The position numbers and the translations under genes are program-made. Of a stretch of DNA of 64,000 nucleotides, positions 56,901 through 64,000 are shown piece after piece (the stretch's first letter is position 1; each line of letters begins with the position of its first letter). The notes under the pieces are model-generated. The model ran no database searches. It was not told where the DNA came from and saw nothing but the letters and a program-made list of their open reading frames with translations. Source of the stretch: Verrucomicrobiota bacterium. Lineage in GTDB: Bacteria > Verrucomicrobiota > Verrucomicrobiia > Opitutales > Opitutaceae. The stretch is from NCBI GenBank assembly GCA_016235555.1, contig JACRKC010000060.1:85951-149950 (forward strand). Reading direction: 5' to 3'.

Positions 56901-56992
56901 TCGCGGGCCCGAATACCCCGGAGTTTGTCCGTCTCGGGACGAACACCAACTATGGGGCCGTCTGGGTCCTTGGCGTGAAGGGGAGTTTCTAG
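53906..56992 (+). CDS. TonB-dependent receptor 2 (STN encoded by overlapping upstream gene)
   Basis: This 1028-residue outer-membrane receptor begins with its own signal peptide (MKKNKTLVRLASVLALFLTP), then a carboxypeptidase-like domain (GGGMIAGRVLNATNDRYLDN), a TonB-box-like region (VVKLDQFVVATSKEMDGAAI), a plug (DGNVGELLKFVPGVTLSYIA) and a barrel ending WVLGVKGSF. It closely resembles receptor 1 over its whole length, so the two come from a recent duplication. Its ATG overlaps the stop of the STN gene (ATGA), so translation is probably coupled. No ribosome-binding site is visible before it. Confidence 0.92.
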   Translation: MKKNKTLVRLASVLALFLTPAAHSAEGGGMIAGRVLNATNDRYLDNARVLIKDTSFVTFTDSSGEYRFAGVPPGQVQVFAFHTGLAEQSATITVRAGQTARQDFSLQAVAIRDGVVKLDQFVVATSKEMDGAAIAINERRFAPNIKDVVAADEFGTMADGNVGELLKFVPGVTLSYIAGEAASISLDGAGADNVPITVGGFELASARINTNRAVELSQFSVNNVARIEVSHTPTPETPGTALAGSINMVPRSAFERARPVFNASVSFTMIDRPDLGDIFRKTPGPLFKSSRKALPGFNFSYLHPVNDRFGFTISGSTSAQNLWSDWMNNTWRGTTTTTNGTTFPDPAPGQPYRSAYTVRFGQNYSERSSIAATLDFKLSRNDSLSVSFQYGYFHGMGNYRNTTHTITRVLPGDFSSAFTHGAPGSGTVTTLKRTDDKSGTTYMPSIAYQHRGPLWRAEAGAGFSRSTNRFNQIPQGFFQSNNMSISGLTIWFDDNASLRPGRITVTDGVTGAPVDPFKLSSFRLTQAYGDGYQAINARRTGYANVRRDFFGRVPLSLKAGVDVNQSIRDLTRRNSPTYAYVGRDGSANTADDIVPVAPDPGFSQMRMPFGFNRTERVSNKTLFEFFKANPTYFVLDEVATYNTQMTNSKYSEEIVSAAYFRGDTQFFKGRLKLVGGVRAEQTNVKGEGKLTDSTLNYQRNAKGDVILGANGRPLPITTSTLEATKLTNVERGLHAKKEYLRWFPSLNASYDVTGNLVARIGHYWSIGRPNLVQYAGAITLPDTESLPSSGNRFTINNAGIKAWNARSTKATLEYYFSQVGLISIGGFRRDIDNFFVSSVFPATPEFLALYGLDAAEYDGYDVSTQINSPNKARMEGYNVNYKQALTFLPEWARGVQVFANFNALRATGTGAGSFTGYIPRTVNWGFSLSRPKYNFRINWNHRERARTGLVSGRGIEPDTYSWNAQRMYVDGSAEYNITKRVVVFASVRNLNSEPEITEVAGPNTPEFVRLGTNTNYGAVWVLGVKGSF

Positions 56993-57007
56993 CGAGGCGA
57001 ACGCTGG

Positions 57008-57217
57008 AATTCTTCGGCCCGCCGTTGGCGCGGGCGAATCCCTGCGTTCAACGAACATGCCGGAGTGCGGCTCGTGCGCGGAGCCCCTTCGCTCGGCGGC
57101 TTGGAAGCGAGCGGAGTCAACCCGGCGCACAACCTCGACTCGTTCCGACGACTGCGGCGCGACAAATTCCGCATCAACGCCGGGCGCCGCGGCAACGAAA
57201 TCGTCCTGCGGCGCTGA
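57008..57217 (+). pseudogene. Remnant of FecR 3' end
   Basis: From about 57047 the sequence aligns with the FecR C-terminus: FNEHAGVRLVRGAPSLGG, then IN-x-x-RRGNEIVLRR and a TGA at 57215-57217, with several changed residues. A weaker match continues back to about 57008. There is no start codon or upstream part of the gene. The 118 bases from its stop to the receptor start equal in length the 118 bases between the real FecR stop and receptor 1, showing that one segment from FecR through STN was copied. Confidence 0.85.
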
Positions 57218-57304
57218 TCGGGCGACGCGGAATCCGCATCCGCGGCGCCCCCGCCTCGGCGTGCGCGCGTCGGATTTCGGCCGCCGGGGCAAAAGTTTTC
57301 GTAG

Positions 57305-57335
57305 GGAAATTCCGGGGGAACCGAGTCTCACTTTC
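57305..57335 (+). promoter_or_regulatory. Candidate FecI-type promoter of STN receptor 3
   Basis: GGAAAT at 57305-57310 and TCTC at 57326-57329 are separated by 15 bases, six bases before the ATG at 57336. This is identical to locus 1 and part of the same copied block. Confidence 0.5.
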
Positions 57336-60300
57336 ATGACCAACCCCCAACCCCGCCGCGCGACGTGCGGGGGTAGTCGTTTCTCGCTGACTTGCTTCTG
57401 CCTGCTGGCGGCGTTCGCGTTCCCTTCGCTCGTGCCGGCCGCGGAAACGCGGAAACGGCACTTCGAGCTGGAAGCCGATCTGGCCGTGAACGCGCTGCGG
57501 AAGTTCGCCGCGCAGTCCGGCACGGAGGTGCTCTTTGGCACGCGGACCGCGGAGAAAGTGCGCACGAATGCCGTCCGGGGAGAGTTCACGCCGTATGAGG
57601 CGATGAAGCTGCTCCTGGCCGGCACAGGACTGGTTACGACGCAGGATCGGACGACGGGCGCCCTGACGATCTCGGCCGACCCCAACGCCAAGGACACGAC
57701 GCCAAACGGCCGTGCACCTGATTCCCCTGAAAAAAAAGAAGCCCAACCACCCCAACCCCACCCACCCATGAAAAGAAACAACCTCCTCACCAAGGTGGCG
57801 GCGGCGATCGCCCTGCTTGCCGGCTCGCCAGCGGGTGCGCAAAACGCCGAGCATGCCGGCCCTGCCGCGCGGGGAACCGTGTCCGGCCGCGTGCTCAATG
57901 AGTCGACCGGCCAATACCTCCGCAGTGCGAATGTCACCATCGTCGGCACGAGGATTTCCACCACCACGGAATCGGGCGGCGTCTACACGTTGCCAGACGT
58001 GCCGGCGGGACCGATCCGGATCGCCGTCGCGTATGCGGGACTCGATCCCGTGGAGGTGGCGGTGACGGTGACCGCCGGGCAAAACAGCACGCGCAACATC
58101 GCGATGCGCAGCGCCGGCGACTCGGACCTGGTGAAGATGGGCGCGTTCCGCGTCGTGACCGAGCGCGACGGCAATTTCCAGGCCATCCAGGAGCAGAAGT
58201 CCGCGCTTGAGATCAAGTCCGTCGTCGCCTCGGACGCGTTTGGCGATGTGTCCGAGGGCAACATCGGCGAGTTCATGAAGCTGATGCCCGGCGTGATGAT
58301 GGACTACGTCGACGCGGATGTGCGCGCCGTGAGCATCGGCGGCCTCGATCCGAAATATGCGGTGATCATGATGGACGGCGCGCCGGTCGCGAGCTCGGGC
58401 TCGTCGAACATCAACACCGGACGCACCTTCGAGTTTGAGCAGCTCTCCATCTCCAGCATCGAGACCGTCGAGCTGAGCAAGACGCCGACGCCGGATGTCG
58501 CGGGCAGCGCGCTCGCCGGCGTCGTGAACCTGCGCAGCCGGGGCGCGTTCGACCGCAAGGGGCGCGTGGTCCGCTGGTCGGCGAGCACGCAGATGAACTC
58601 GCACCAGCTGACCCTCAAGCGGACACCGGGCCCGAGCGACCGGCTGCTCTCCAAGTTCCAGCCCAACGGCTCACTCGAGTTCTCCGATGTTTACGGCGAC
58701 CGCCTCGGCGTGATCGCCGGCGTGAGCTTCGCGCGCACCATGGTGGAGCAGAACATCACCAACTACGGTTACGTCTTCAACGCGAGCGCGGCTGACAACG
58801 CCACCGAAGTCCCGCGGATGAGCACCTTCACCCTCATCGACGCGCCCAAGACCACCAACCGCGGCAATTACAACCTGCGCCTCGACTACAAGGTCTCGAG
58901 CGACCTCTCGTTCTTCGGCCGCATCGACTACAACACCTACTCGGCGTGGAATTTCCAACGCAACGCCCGGCTGCGCTTCGCCAACGCCGTCAACGGCCCG
59001 GCCGCCACCGATCCCCGCCAGGCGGGCGTCGAGTATTCGCTCGCCTCCCAGACCTCGACCAGCGCCACCTCCGAGATCTACGGCTCCGGCTTCCACAAGC
59101 ACGGCGCCACCACCACGGCCAGCGCGGGCGGCTCCTACCGCCGGGGCGCGTTTCGGGCGGACGCGCAGGGCCAGATGTCGCGCAGCCGGAATTACTACGA
59201 CGACCTGAAAGCCGGCTTCTTTCAAGGGGGCCTCACCGGGCAGCTCCCGGGTCTCGCCTTCCGTTGGGACCGCCGCAATGGCGGCGACGCCGCCTTCAAC
59301 GCGACCCAACTCGCCGGTGCCGACTGGCGCGACCTTGCCAGCTACCGGAACGTGACGCCGAGCATGGACAGCCGCTACGAGTTCAACAGCAAGGATCAGA
59401 AATGGACGGCGAAGACGGACATGCGCTACAACCTGCGGGCGCGGGAGCTTCCGATCCTCGTCAAGTGGGGCGGCGACATCAGCCAGTCCATCCGCAACGT
59501 CGATCGCATGGACGTCACCCCTTGGATCTATCTCGGGCCGGACGGGCGTGCGGGCACGGGCGACGAGGGCTGGGCGGCCGAGCCGCACTACCGGGCGCGC
59601 AACCTTGCCGGCGGCAACATCAGCGGCATCCCCGGCGTGGACCGCTTCGCGCGGGCGCGCGAGGTCGGCACCAACCCGGAGCGGTTCACGCCGCCCTCCG
59701 CGGCGGAGCTGCTGCGCCTCCGGCTGCGCGGCCATTGGGATGTGAAGGAGCAGATCGACTCAGCCTACTCCCAGATCATTTTCAAGGTGACACCGCGGTT
59801 CGACTTCGCGCCGGGCGTGCGCGTGGAGCAGACGCGCAGCACCGGCCGCGGCCCGCTCGATCGCGGCGACACCTACGCCCGGCGCGTCCTCGGCGGCAGC
59901 CCGACGGCCAGCATCCCGACCAACACCGTCGACTACTACAACGCGCGCTACTCCGGCGACGCCGAGAATTCCTCGGCCTACCACACCTGGCTGAAATACC
60001 TTCATGCCACCTATCGCCTGACGAACGATCTGATCGTCCGCGCCTCCTTCAACGACTCGATCACGCGCCCCGATCTGAGCAACCTTGCCGGCGGGATCAC
60101 GCTCACGCCGGACTCGTCGCCGCCCACGGCCACGATTCCCAACGCCGCCCTGCAGGCGGAGAGCGGGCGGAACCTGTTCGCCAGCGTGGAGTATTATTTC
60201 CCGAAGCGCGCCGGGTTCTTCTCCGTCTCCGCCGCACGCCGCGACATCTCCAACCTGATCCGCAGCAGCGTCCACATCCTCGATCCCACCGAGGATTTCC

Positions 60301-60806
60301 CCAACTCGGAGGGCCTCGACCTCCGCGGCTACCGCGTGACGACGACGGACAATGTCGGCAAGGCCCACCTCGGCTCGATGGAGTTCAGCTACCGGCAGAA
60401 CATGGTCTTCCTTCCCGGCCTGTGGCAGCGGCTGTCGGTCTTCGCGAACTACACGATTCTCCGCTTCGACAACTACGAGAACTTCCGCCGCCCGGAGAAC
60501 CTGACGAGCGGCGGCGTGTCGTTCGACCACCGCGGCTTTTCCTTCCGGTGGAACGTCGTGTGGGTGCCCATCCACCGCCGCGGCGCGATTCCCGCCAACG
60601 GCTGGGTGAACATGACCGGCGAGCGGCTCTCGCACGACATGCAGATGAGCTGCCGGATCTCGCCGCGGCTGACGCTCTTCGCGAATGCGCGCAACATCTT
60701 CAACCAGGTGCAGCGCGTTTACTACGGGCCGGGCCGCAGCGACTTCATCCAAGGCAACAACGACTACGGCGCGATCTGGACCGCGGGCCTCCGCGGGCAG
60801 TTCTGA
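57336..60806 (+). CDS. TonB-dependent receptor 3 with STN domain (fused, divergent barrel)
   Basis: This is a 1156-residue frame. The N-terminus (signal peptide LTCFCLLAAFAFPSLVPAAE and STN domain to about residue 120) is nearly identical to receptors 1 and 2. The linker is different and contains eight A residues; a second signal peptide begins at 57768 (MKRNNLLTKVAAAIALLAGS). Then come a carboxypeptidase-like domain (GTVSGRVLNESTGQYLRSAN), a plug (EGNIGEFMKLMPGVMMDYVD; GGLDPKYAVIMMDGAPVASS) and a barrel ending AIWTAGLRGQF. The part after the linker is clearly diverged from receptors 1 and 2, so the STN module seems to have been placed before a different receptor. It probably takes another ligand but reports to the same FecR. 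Confidence 0.92.
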   Translation: MTNPQPRRATCGGSRFSLTCFCLLAAFAFPSLVPAAETRKRHFELEADLAVNALRKFAAQSGTEVLFGTRTAEKVRTNAVRGEFTPYEAMKLLLAGTGLVTTQDRTTGALTISADPNAKDTTPNGRAPDSPEKKEAQPPQPHPPMKRNNLLTKVAAAIALLAGSPAGAQNAEHAGPAARGTVSGRVLNESTGQYLRSANVTIVGTRISTTTESGGVYTLPDVPAGPIRIAVAYAGLDPVEVAVTVTAGQNSTRNIAMRSAGDSDLVKMGAFRVVTERDGNFQAIQEQKSALEIKSVVASDAFGDVSEGNIGEFMKLMPGVMMDYVDADVRAVSIGGLDPKYAVIMMDGAPVASSGSSNINTGRTFEFEQLSISSIETVELSKTPTPDVAGSALAGVVNLRSRGAFDRKGRVVRWSASTQMNSHQLTLKRTPGPSDRLLSKFQPNGSLEFSDVYGDRLGVIAGVSFARTMVEQNITNYGYVFNASAADNATEVPRMSTFTLIDAPKTTNRGNYNLRLDYKVSSDLSFFGRIDYNTYSAWNFQRNARLRFANAVNGPAATDPRQAGVEYSLASQTSTSATSEIYGSGFHKHGATTTASAGGSYRRGAFRADAQGQMSRSRNYYDDLKAGFFQGGLTGQLPGLAFRWDRRNGGDAAFNATQLAGADWRDLASYRNVTPSMDSRYEFNSKDQKWTAKTDMRYNLRARELPILVKWGGDISQSIRNVDRMDVTPWIYLGPDGRAGTGDEGWAAEPHYRARNLAGGNISGIPGVDRFARAREVGTNPERFTPPSAAELLRLRLRGHWDVKEQIDSAYSQIIFKVTPRFDFAPGVRVEQTRSTGRGPLDRGDTYARRVLGGSPTASIPTNTVDYYNARYSGDAENSSAYHTWLKYLHATYRLTNDLIVRASFNDSITRPDLSNLAGGITLTPDSSPPTATIPNAALQAESGRNLFASVEYYFPKRAGFFSVSAARRDISNLIRSSVHILDPTEDFPNSEGLDLRGYRVTTTDNVGKAHLGSMEFSYRQNMVFLPGLWQRLSVFANYTILRFDNYENFRRPENLTSGGVSFDHRGFSFRWNVVWVPIHRRGAIPANGWVNMTGERLSHDMQMSCRISPRLTLFANARNIFNQVQRVYYGPGRSDFIQGNNDYGAIWTAGLRGQF
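57730..57737 (+). other. Poly-A tract (8 A) at STN/receptor junction 3
   Basis: Eight A residues precede GAAGCC in the linker. Loss of one A would shift the frame to end at the TGA of CCATGA, overlapping the internal ATG at 57768 by four bases, the same geometry as in loci 1 and 2. Confidence 0.8.
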
Positions 60807-60871
60807 GGCATCCCGCTTCGGTCTCCCGAAAGCCGAACCTGAAAATCCGATCCGGACGGGAGCCCTTTTCG

Positions 60872-62149
60872 ATGAACGGCGACAACCCAATCCTGACGCA
60901 GAGGGTCGACACCCGGGCGGGCCAGGAGACTCCCGGCCCCTCCTGCCCTGCCGTGCAACAGGCTCCGGCTGGCCACGCCGCGCCGGCGCCGGCATCGCCC
61001 GCTGGCAGAATCGCATCCATCGATGTCCTGCGCGGGTTCGATATGTTCTGGATCATCGGCGGCGGCAAGGTGTTCACCGCCGCGGTGGCGCTGCTGATCT
61101 ACCCGCTGCCGCAACCGGCCCGGGAAAGCGTCTCGAACCTGCTGAAGACCCAGATGGGGCATGCGGCCTGGGAGGGATTTACCGCCTGGGATCTGATCAT
61201 GCCGTTGTTTCTGTTCATCGTGGGCGCGGCCATGCCGTTCTCGTTCTCGCGGCGGATCGAGGCCGGGCAGGGCACGGCCGCGATCTACCGCAAGATCGCG
61301 ACTCGGTGCCTTATTCTCTTCGTCCTGGGCATGGCGGCGCAGGGCAATCTGCTGCAGTTCAAGCTGAGCGAGCTGCGCCTGTATATCAACGTGCTGCAAA
61401 CCATCGCTTGCGGCTATCTCATCGCCGCGATGGCCATGCTCCATCTCCGGGTCCGCGGGCAGGTGCTGCTCACGGCCGGGCTCTTGTTGGGCTACTGGCT
61501 GGTGCTGATGCTCGTCCCCGTGCCGGGCCACGCTCCGGGGCTGCTGGAGCCGGATCTCAATCTGGCCCGCTGGGTCGACGAGCAAGTGCTCGGCCATTTC
61601 CGCTACCCCGGCACCTACACCGTGATCCTGAACAGCGGGAACTACGGCGCCAATGTGCTGCTGGGCGTCTTCGCCGGCTGTCTGCTCCGCAGCCGCTTGA
61701 GCGCCTCGAGGAAGATCCGCTGGCTGTTGGTGATCGCGGGCGCGTGCCTCAGTTTGGGCTGGGTCTGGAGCCACGGGAGCCTGGGCGCGTGGCGCTTTCC
61801 CATCATCAAGCACCTGTATTCCAGCTCGATGGTTCTCTGGGCCGGCGGCTGGTGCTATCTGCTGCTGGCCGCGTTCTACTGGGTGATCGACGTGCTCGAA
61901 CTGCGCCGCTGGACGTTCCCGTTTGGAATCATCGGGGCCAATGCGATTTTCGCCTACCTCGCCGTCATGCTCGTCGGCTTCCGCCCCATCGCCGACAAAT
62001 TTGTCGGCGGCGCGGCGCGCAACCTCATGGCCAGCGACATTCAGCCGCTTCGACTCATCGGCGAACTGCTCGGCCCGTTGACCGGCTTCGGGATCCTCTG
62101 GCTGATCCTCTGGTATTTCCACCGCAACAAGACGTTCATCCGCGTATGA
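60872..62149 (+). CDS. HGSNAT/DUF5009-like membrane acyltransferase
   Basis: This is a 425-residue membrane protein with about ten hydrophobic segments. The start at 60872 gives MNGDNPILTQRVDTRAGQ and a Pro/Ala-rich lead into the first conserved block, IASIDVLRGFDMFWIIGGG, which is the signature of DUF5009 and heparan-alpha-glucosaminide N-acetyltransferase-like proteins. A second block, AWEGFTAWDLIMPLFLFIVG, contains the family's conserved W-D-L-(I/V)-P-F-F/L. Later segments include FPFGIIGANAIFAYLAVMLV. The animal relative acetylates glucosamine at heparan ends; the bacterial ones are mostly uncharacterised. Its position in a polysaccharide-type cluster supports action on amino sugars, though not proof. 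Confidence 0.82.
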   Translation: MNGDNPILTQRVDTRAGQETPGPSCPAVQQAPAGHAAPAPASPAGRIASIDVLRGFDMFWIIGGGKVFTAAVALLIYPLPQPARESVSNLLKTQMGHAAWEGFTAWDLIMPLFLFIVGAAMPFSFSRRIEAGQGTAAIYRKIATRCLILFVLGMAAQGNLLQFKLSELRLYINVLQTIACGYLIAAMAMLHLRVRGQVLLTAGLLLGYWLVLMLVPVPGHAPGLLEPDLNLARWVDEQVLGHFRYPGTYTVILNSGNYGANVLLGVFAGCLLRSRLSASRKIRWLLVIAGACLSLGWVWSHGSLGAWRFPIIKHLYSSSMVLWAGGWCYLLLAAFYWVIDVLELRRWTFPFGIIGANAIFAYLAVMLVGFRPIADKFVGGAARNLMASDIQPLRLIGELLGPLTGFGILWLILWYFHRNKTFIRV

Positions 62150-62299
62150 CCGGACGACCGCACCTTGAGTTGCCTTCAGGCCAGGCAGTGGGTCACGCCA
62201 TCGGCCAAGGGCGAGCGGGTCCTCGCTCCTGGCATCGTCGGCTGCTGTCCGCCGGCTCCGCGTGATCGCCCCGTTTCCCTTGCGCTCATCTTGTAATCA

Positions 62300-63754
62300 A
62301 TGACGAACCAAACGAAGCACCGCCTCACTCTTCTCGCCACGTTTGCCGCCTTCATCCTCGGAGGCTGCACGTCTGTTTCGGACCAAAGCCCATCGCGGCC
62401 GGCCGCCGGGCCGCTGCGTGTGCATCCGGGAAACCCGCGCTACTTCACCGACGGCACGACGCACGCCGACGGCTCCTTGCGCGCCGTGTATCTCACCGGC
62501 GCGCACACCTGGAACAACCTATTCGACATCGGCCCGGGCGATCCGCCGCCTGCCTTCGACTACCCGGCCCACCTCGATTTCCTCCAGCGGCACCACCACA
62601 ACTTCTTCCGCCTGTGGATGGAGGAGGAGATGGAGTGGGTCATCGAGCAGAAGGACAAGCCGACGGTGCGAAACATCATGACGCCGCTGCCTTGGGCGCG
62701 AACCGGCCCCGGCCTCGCGCGGGACGGCAAACCCAAGTTCGACCTGCGCCAGTTTAATCCCGCCTTCTTCGCCCGCCTGCGATCCCGGCTGCAGGATGCC
62801 GGCCGTCGCGGCATCTACGTTGCGGTGATGTTATTCGAGGGCTGGATTCAGCAGCAGAAGGGCCCGCGTTGGAAAGACCACCCGTTCCACCCCGACAACA
62901 ACGTCAACGGCATCGACGGCGACGCCAACGGCGACGGCATCGGCACCGACGTGCACACGCTCGCCAATCCCGCCGTCACCCGCGTGCAGGAAGCCTTCGT
63001 CCGCCACGTCATCGACACCGTGGGCGACCTCGACAACGTCCTCTACGAGATCGCCAACGAATGCGGCTCCTATTCGACCGAGTGGCAATACCACCTCATC
63101 CGCTTCATCAAGGCCTACGAGGCGACGAAGCCAAAGCAGCACCCCGTCGGCATGACGTTCCAGTGGAGCCCGAACTCAAAACTCCGGGGCACGAACCAGA
63201 TCCTCTTCGACAGCCCGGCGGATTGGATTTCGCCGAATCGCGTGGCGGGCGAATGGAACTACCGGGACAACCCGCCTCCAGCCGACGGCCGCAAGGTGAT
63301 CGTGCCCGACACCGATCATCTCGGCGGCATCTGGGGGAATGTGGCCTGGGTGTGGAAGAGTTTCACCCGCGGGCACAATCCGATCTTCATGGATCCCTAC
63401 GACGGGAGCGTCCTGGCCGAAGGCGGATCGCCCGCCTGGGCCGCCGTCCGTTCGAGCATGGGAGTCGCCAGCCAGTTGGCGCGCCGCGTCAACCTCGGCG
63501 CGATGACGCCGCAGGGCGCGCTGGCCAGCTCCGGCTACTGCCTCGCGGCGACCGGCCGGGAGTATATCGTCTATCTTCCGACCGGAGGAGAGGTCAGCGT
63601 CGATCTCTCGGCGGCCGCCGGCTCGCTTCAGGTCGAGTGGCTCGACCCGCGGCAGGGCAACGTCACCGCCGGTGAAGACGTTTCCGGCGGGGCGCGAAGA
63701 TCGTTCAAATCGCCGTTCGCCGGCGACGCGGTGCTCCATCTCAAAGCACGGTAG
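62300..63754 (+). CDS. GH-A-like glycoside hydrolase lipoprotein (DUF4038/DUF6298-like)
   Basis: This 484-residue lipoprotein is likely to cut glycosidic bonds. The signal MTNQTKHRLTLLATFAAFIL ends in the lipobox LGGC (lipidated Cys near residue 23). The domain that follows has TIM-barrel features: YFTDGTTHADGSLRAVYLTG, then HLDFLQRHHHNFFRLWMEEE, and the motif VLYEIANECGS near 250-258 with an Asn-Glu pair expected for the acid/base of clan GH-A. A C-terminal beta domain (about 400-484) ends AVLHLKAR. A calcium-loop-like string, DGDANGDGIGTD, lies near 208-220. The DUF4038-type assignment is by general resemblance. Confidence 0.75.
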   Translation: MTNQTKHRLTLLATFAAFILGGCTSVSDQSPSRPAAGPLRVHPGNPRYFTDGTTHADGSLRAVYLTGAHTWNNLFDIGPGDPPPAFDYPAHLDFLQRHHHNFFRLWMEEEMEWVIEQKDKPTVRNIMTPLPWARTGPGLARDGKPKFDLRQFNPAFFARLRSRLQDAGRRGIYVAVMLFEGWIQQQKGPRWKDHPFHPDNNVNGIDGDANGDGIGTDVHTLANPAVTRVQEAFVRHVIDTVGDLDNVLYEIANECGSYSTEWQYHLIRFIKAYEATKPKQHPVGMTFQWSPNSKLRGTNQILFDSPADWISPNRVAGEWNYRDNPPPADGRKVIVPDTDHLGGIWGNVAWVWKSFTRGHNPIFMDPYDGSVLAEGGSPAWAAVRSSMGVASQLARRVNLGAMTPQGALASSGYCLAATGREYIVYLPTGGEVSVDLSAAAGSLQVEWLDPRQGNVTAGEDVSGGARRSFKSPFAGDAVLHLKAR

Positions 63755-64000
63755 CAGCCAGCCAACCTGAATTCCTGGACCGGCGAATGCCCGCCGAATC
63801 CTGGGTGGCATCGTAGAGCAAGAAGCCAGGGTTGAAGAACGAGCCGGCCAATTCGCCCGCTACTGAGCCTCGCGAAATAGGGTGACAAAGAGTTCGGTGG
63901 TTCGGGGAGCGCACCCGTCTCGGGTGCTGGTGCCGGCGTCTCGCCGACACCTCCGAAATCCTCGGCGAGACGCCGAGGACGGCCCGCGGGACGCGGGCGC
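63755..64000. repeat. R8 element, inverted copy at window edge
   Basis: From 63868 the sequence is the reverse complement of the R8 element at 53212-53355: CGCGAAATAGGGTGACAAAG, then GTTCGGTGGTTCGGGGAGCG and the nested GGTGCCGGCGTCTCGCCGAC and CTCGGCGAGACGCCGAGG palindromes. It continues beyond the window. The stretch 63755-63867 holds no gene I recognise. Confidence 0.75.

Noticed and set aside
53475..56992. STN locus 2 as a simple frameshifted pseudogene
   Set aside because: Both halves are intact, each has a signal peptide, and the stop and start overlap as ATGA, so function as two genes or by slippage is at least as likely.
58946..60871. In-frame N-terminal extension of the acyltransferase through receptor 3
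   Set aside because: The upstream part is an alternative frame of the receptor; conserved sequence begins only after the ATG at 60872.

Overview
The window looks like chromosomal DNA of a free-living, high-GC Gram-negative bacterium of the Verrucomicrobiota, most probably Opitutaceae. This is an inference from several things together: high GC throughout, large TonB-dependent receptors without SusD partners, Tat-exported Gfo/Idh/MocA oxidoreductases, a huge secreted Ig/RCC1-repeat protein with an EF-hand-like tail, and very many short palindromic elements in nearly every gap. No rRNA, tRNA, CRISPR array or transposase was found.

Layout. 1-2 kb: the 3' end of a sulfatase and a Tat-exported Gfo/Idh/MocA protein. 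2.5-10.2 kb (minus): a 2582-residue secreted protein with three seven-repeat RCC1 propellers separated by Ig-like domains. 10.7-16.5 kb (plus): an RND efflux operon (inner-membrane pump, periplasmic adaptor, TolC-like outer-membrane factor), then a convergent porin. 18.5-25.5 kb (minus): a MOSC-domain protein and two TonB-dependent receptors of equal length, with an S9 peptidase divergent from them; peptide import plus hydrolysis is a reasonable reading. 28.2-31 kb: a secreted beta-helix protein. 31.6-35.9 kb (minus): a tightly packed catabolic operon (two Gfo/Idh dehydrogenases, an HpcH/HpaI aldolase, two SDRs), divergent from a GntR/FCD regulator with a clear operator between them. 37.4-44.3 kb: housekeeping and redox genes (cyclophilin, PpnP, acid phosphatase, AEC transporter, LysM lipoprotein, two thioredoxin-fold proteins divergent from an HxlR regulator).

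44.7-63.8 kb (plus): a cell-surface-signalling and polymer-use region. It has an ECF sigma factor and FecR anti-sigma regulator, three TonB-dependent receptors carrying nearly identical STN signalling domains, a Gfo/Idh protein, an M23/PKD peptidase, an HGSNAT/DUF5009-type membrane acyltransferase and a GH-A-like lipoprotein. One sigma/FecR pair may serve all three receptors. The three receptor loci share an identical upstream motif pair (GGAAAT, 15 nt, TCTC) placed so that transcription could start at the ATG.

The most interesting features are these. (1) In all three STN receptors a poly-A tract lies between the STN domain and a second signal peptide; changing the tract by one A switches between one fused protein and two proteins overlapping by ATGA. 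One locus is already split in the genome. (2) The third receptor seems to have received its STN module with a remnant of the FecR 3' end attached. (3) A rich set of non-autonomous, MITE/REP-like elements is present. Some share terminal repeats but carry different inner palindromes, one has a 9-bp flanking duplication, one lies in the signal-peptide region of the tolC-like gene, and one supplies the stop codon of ppnP.
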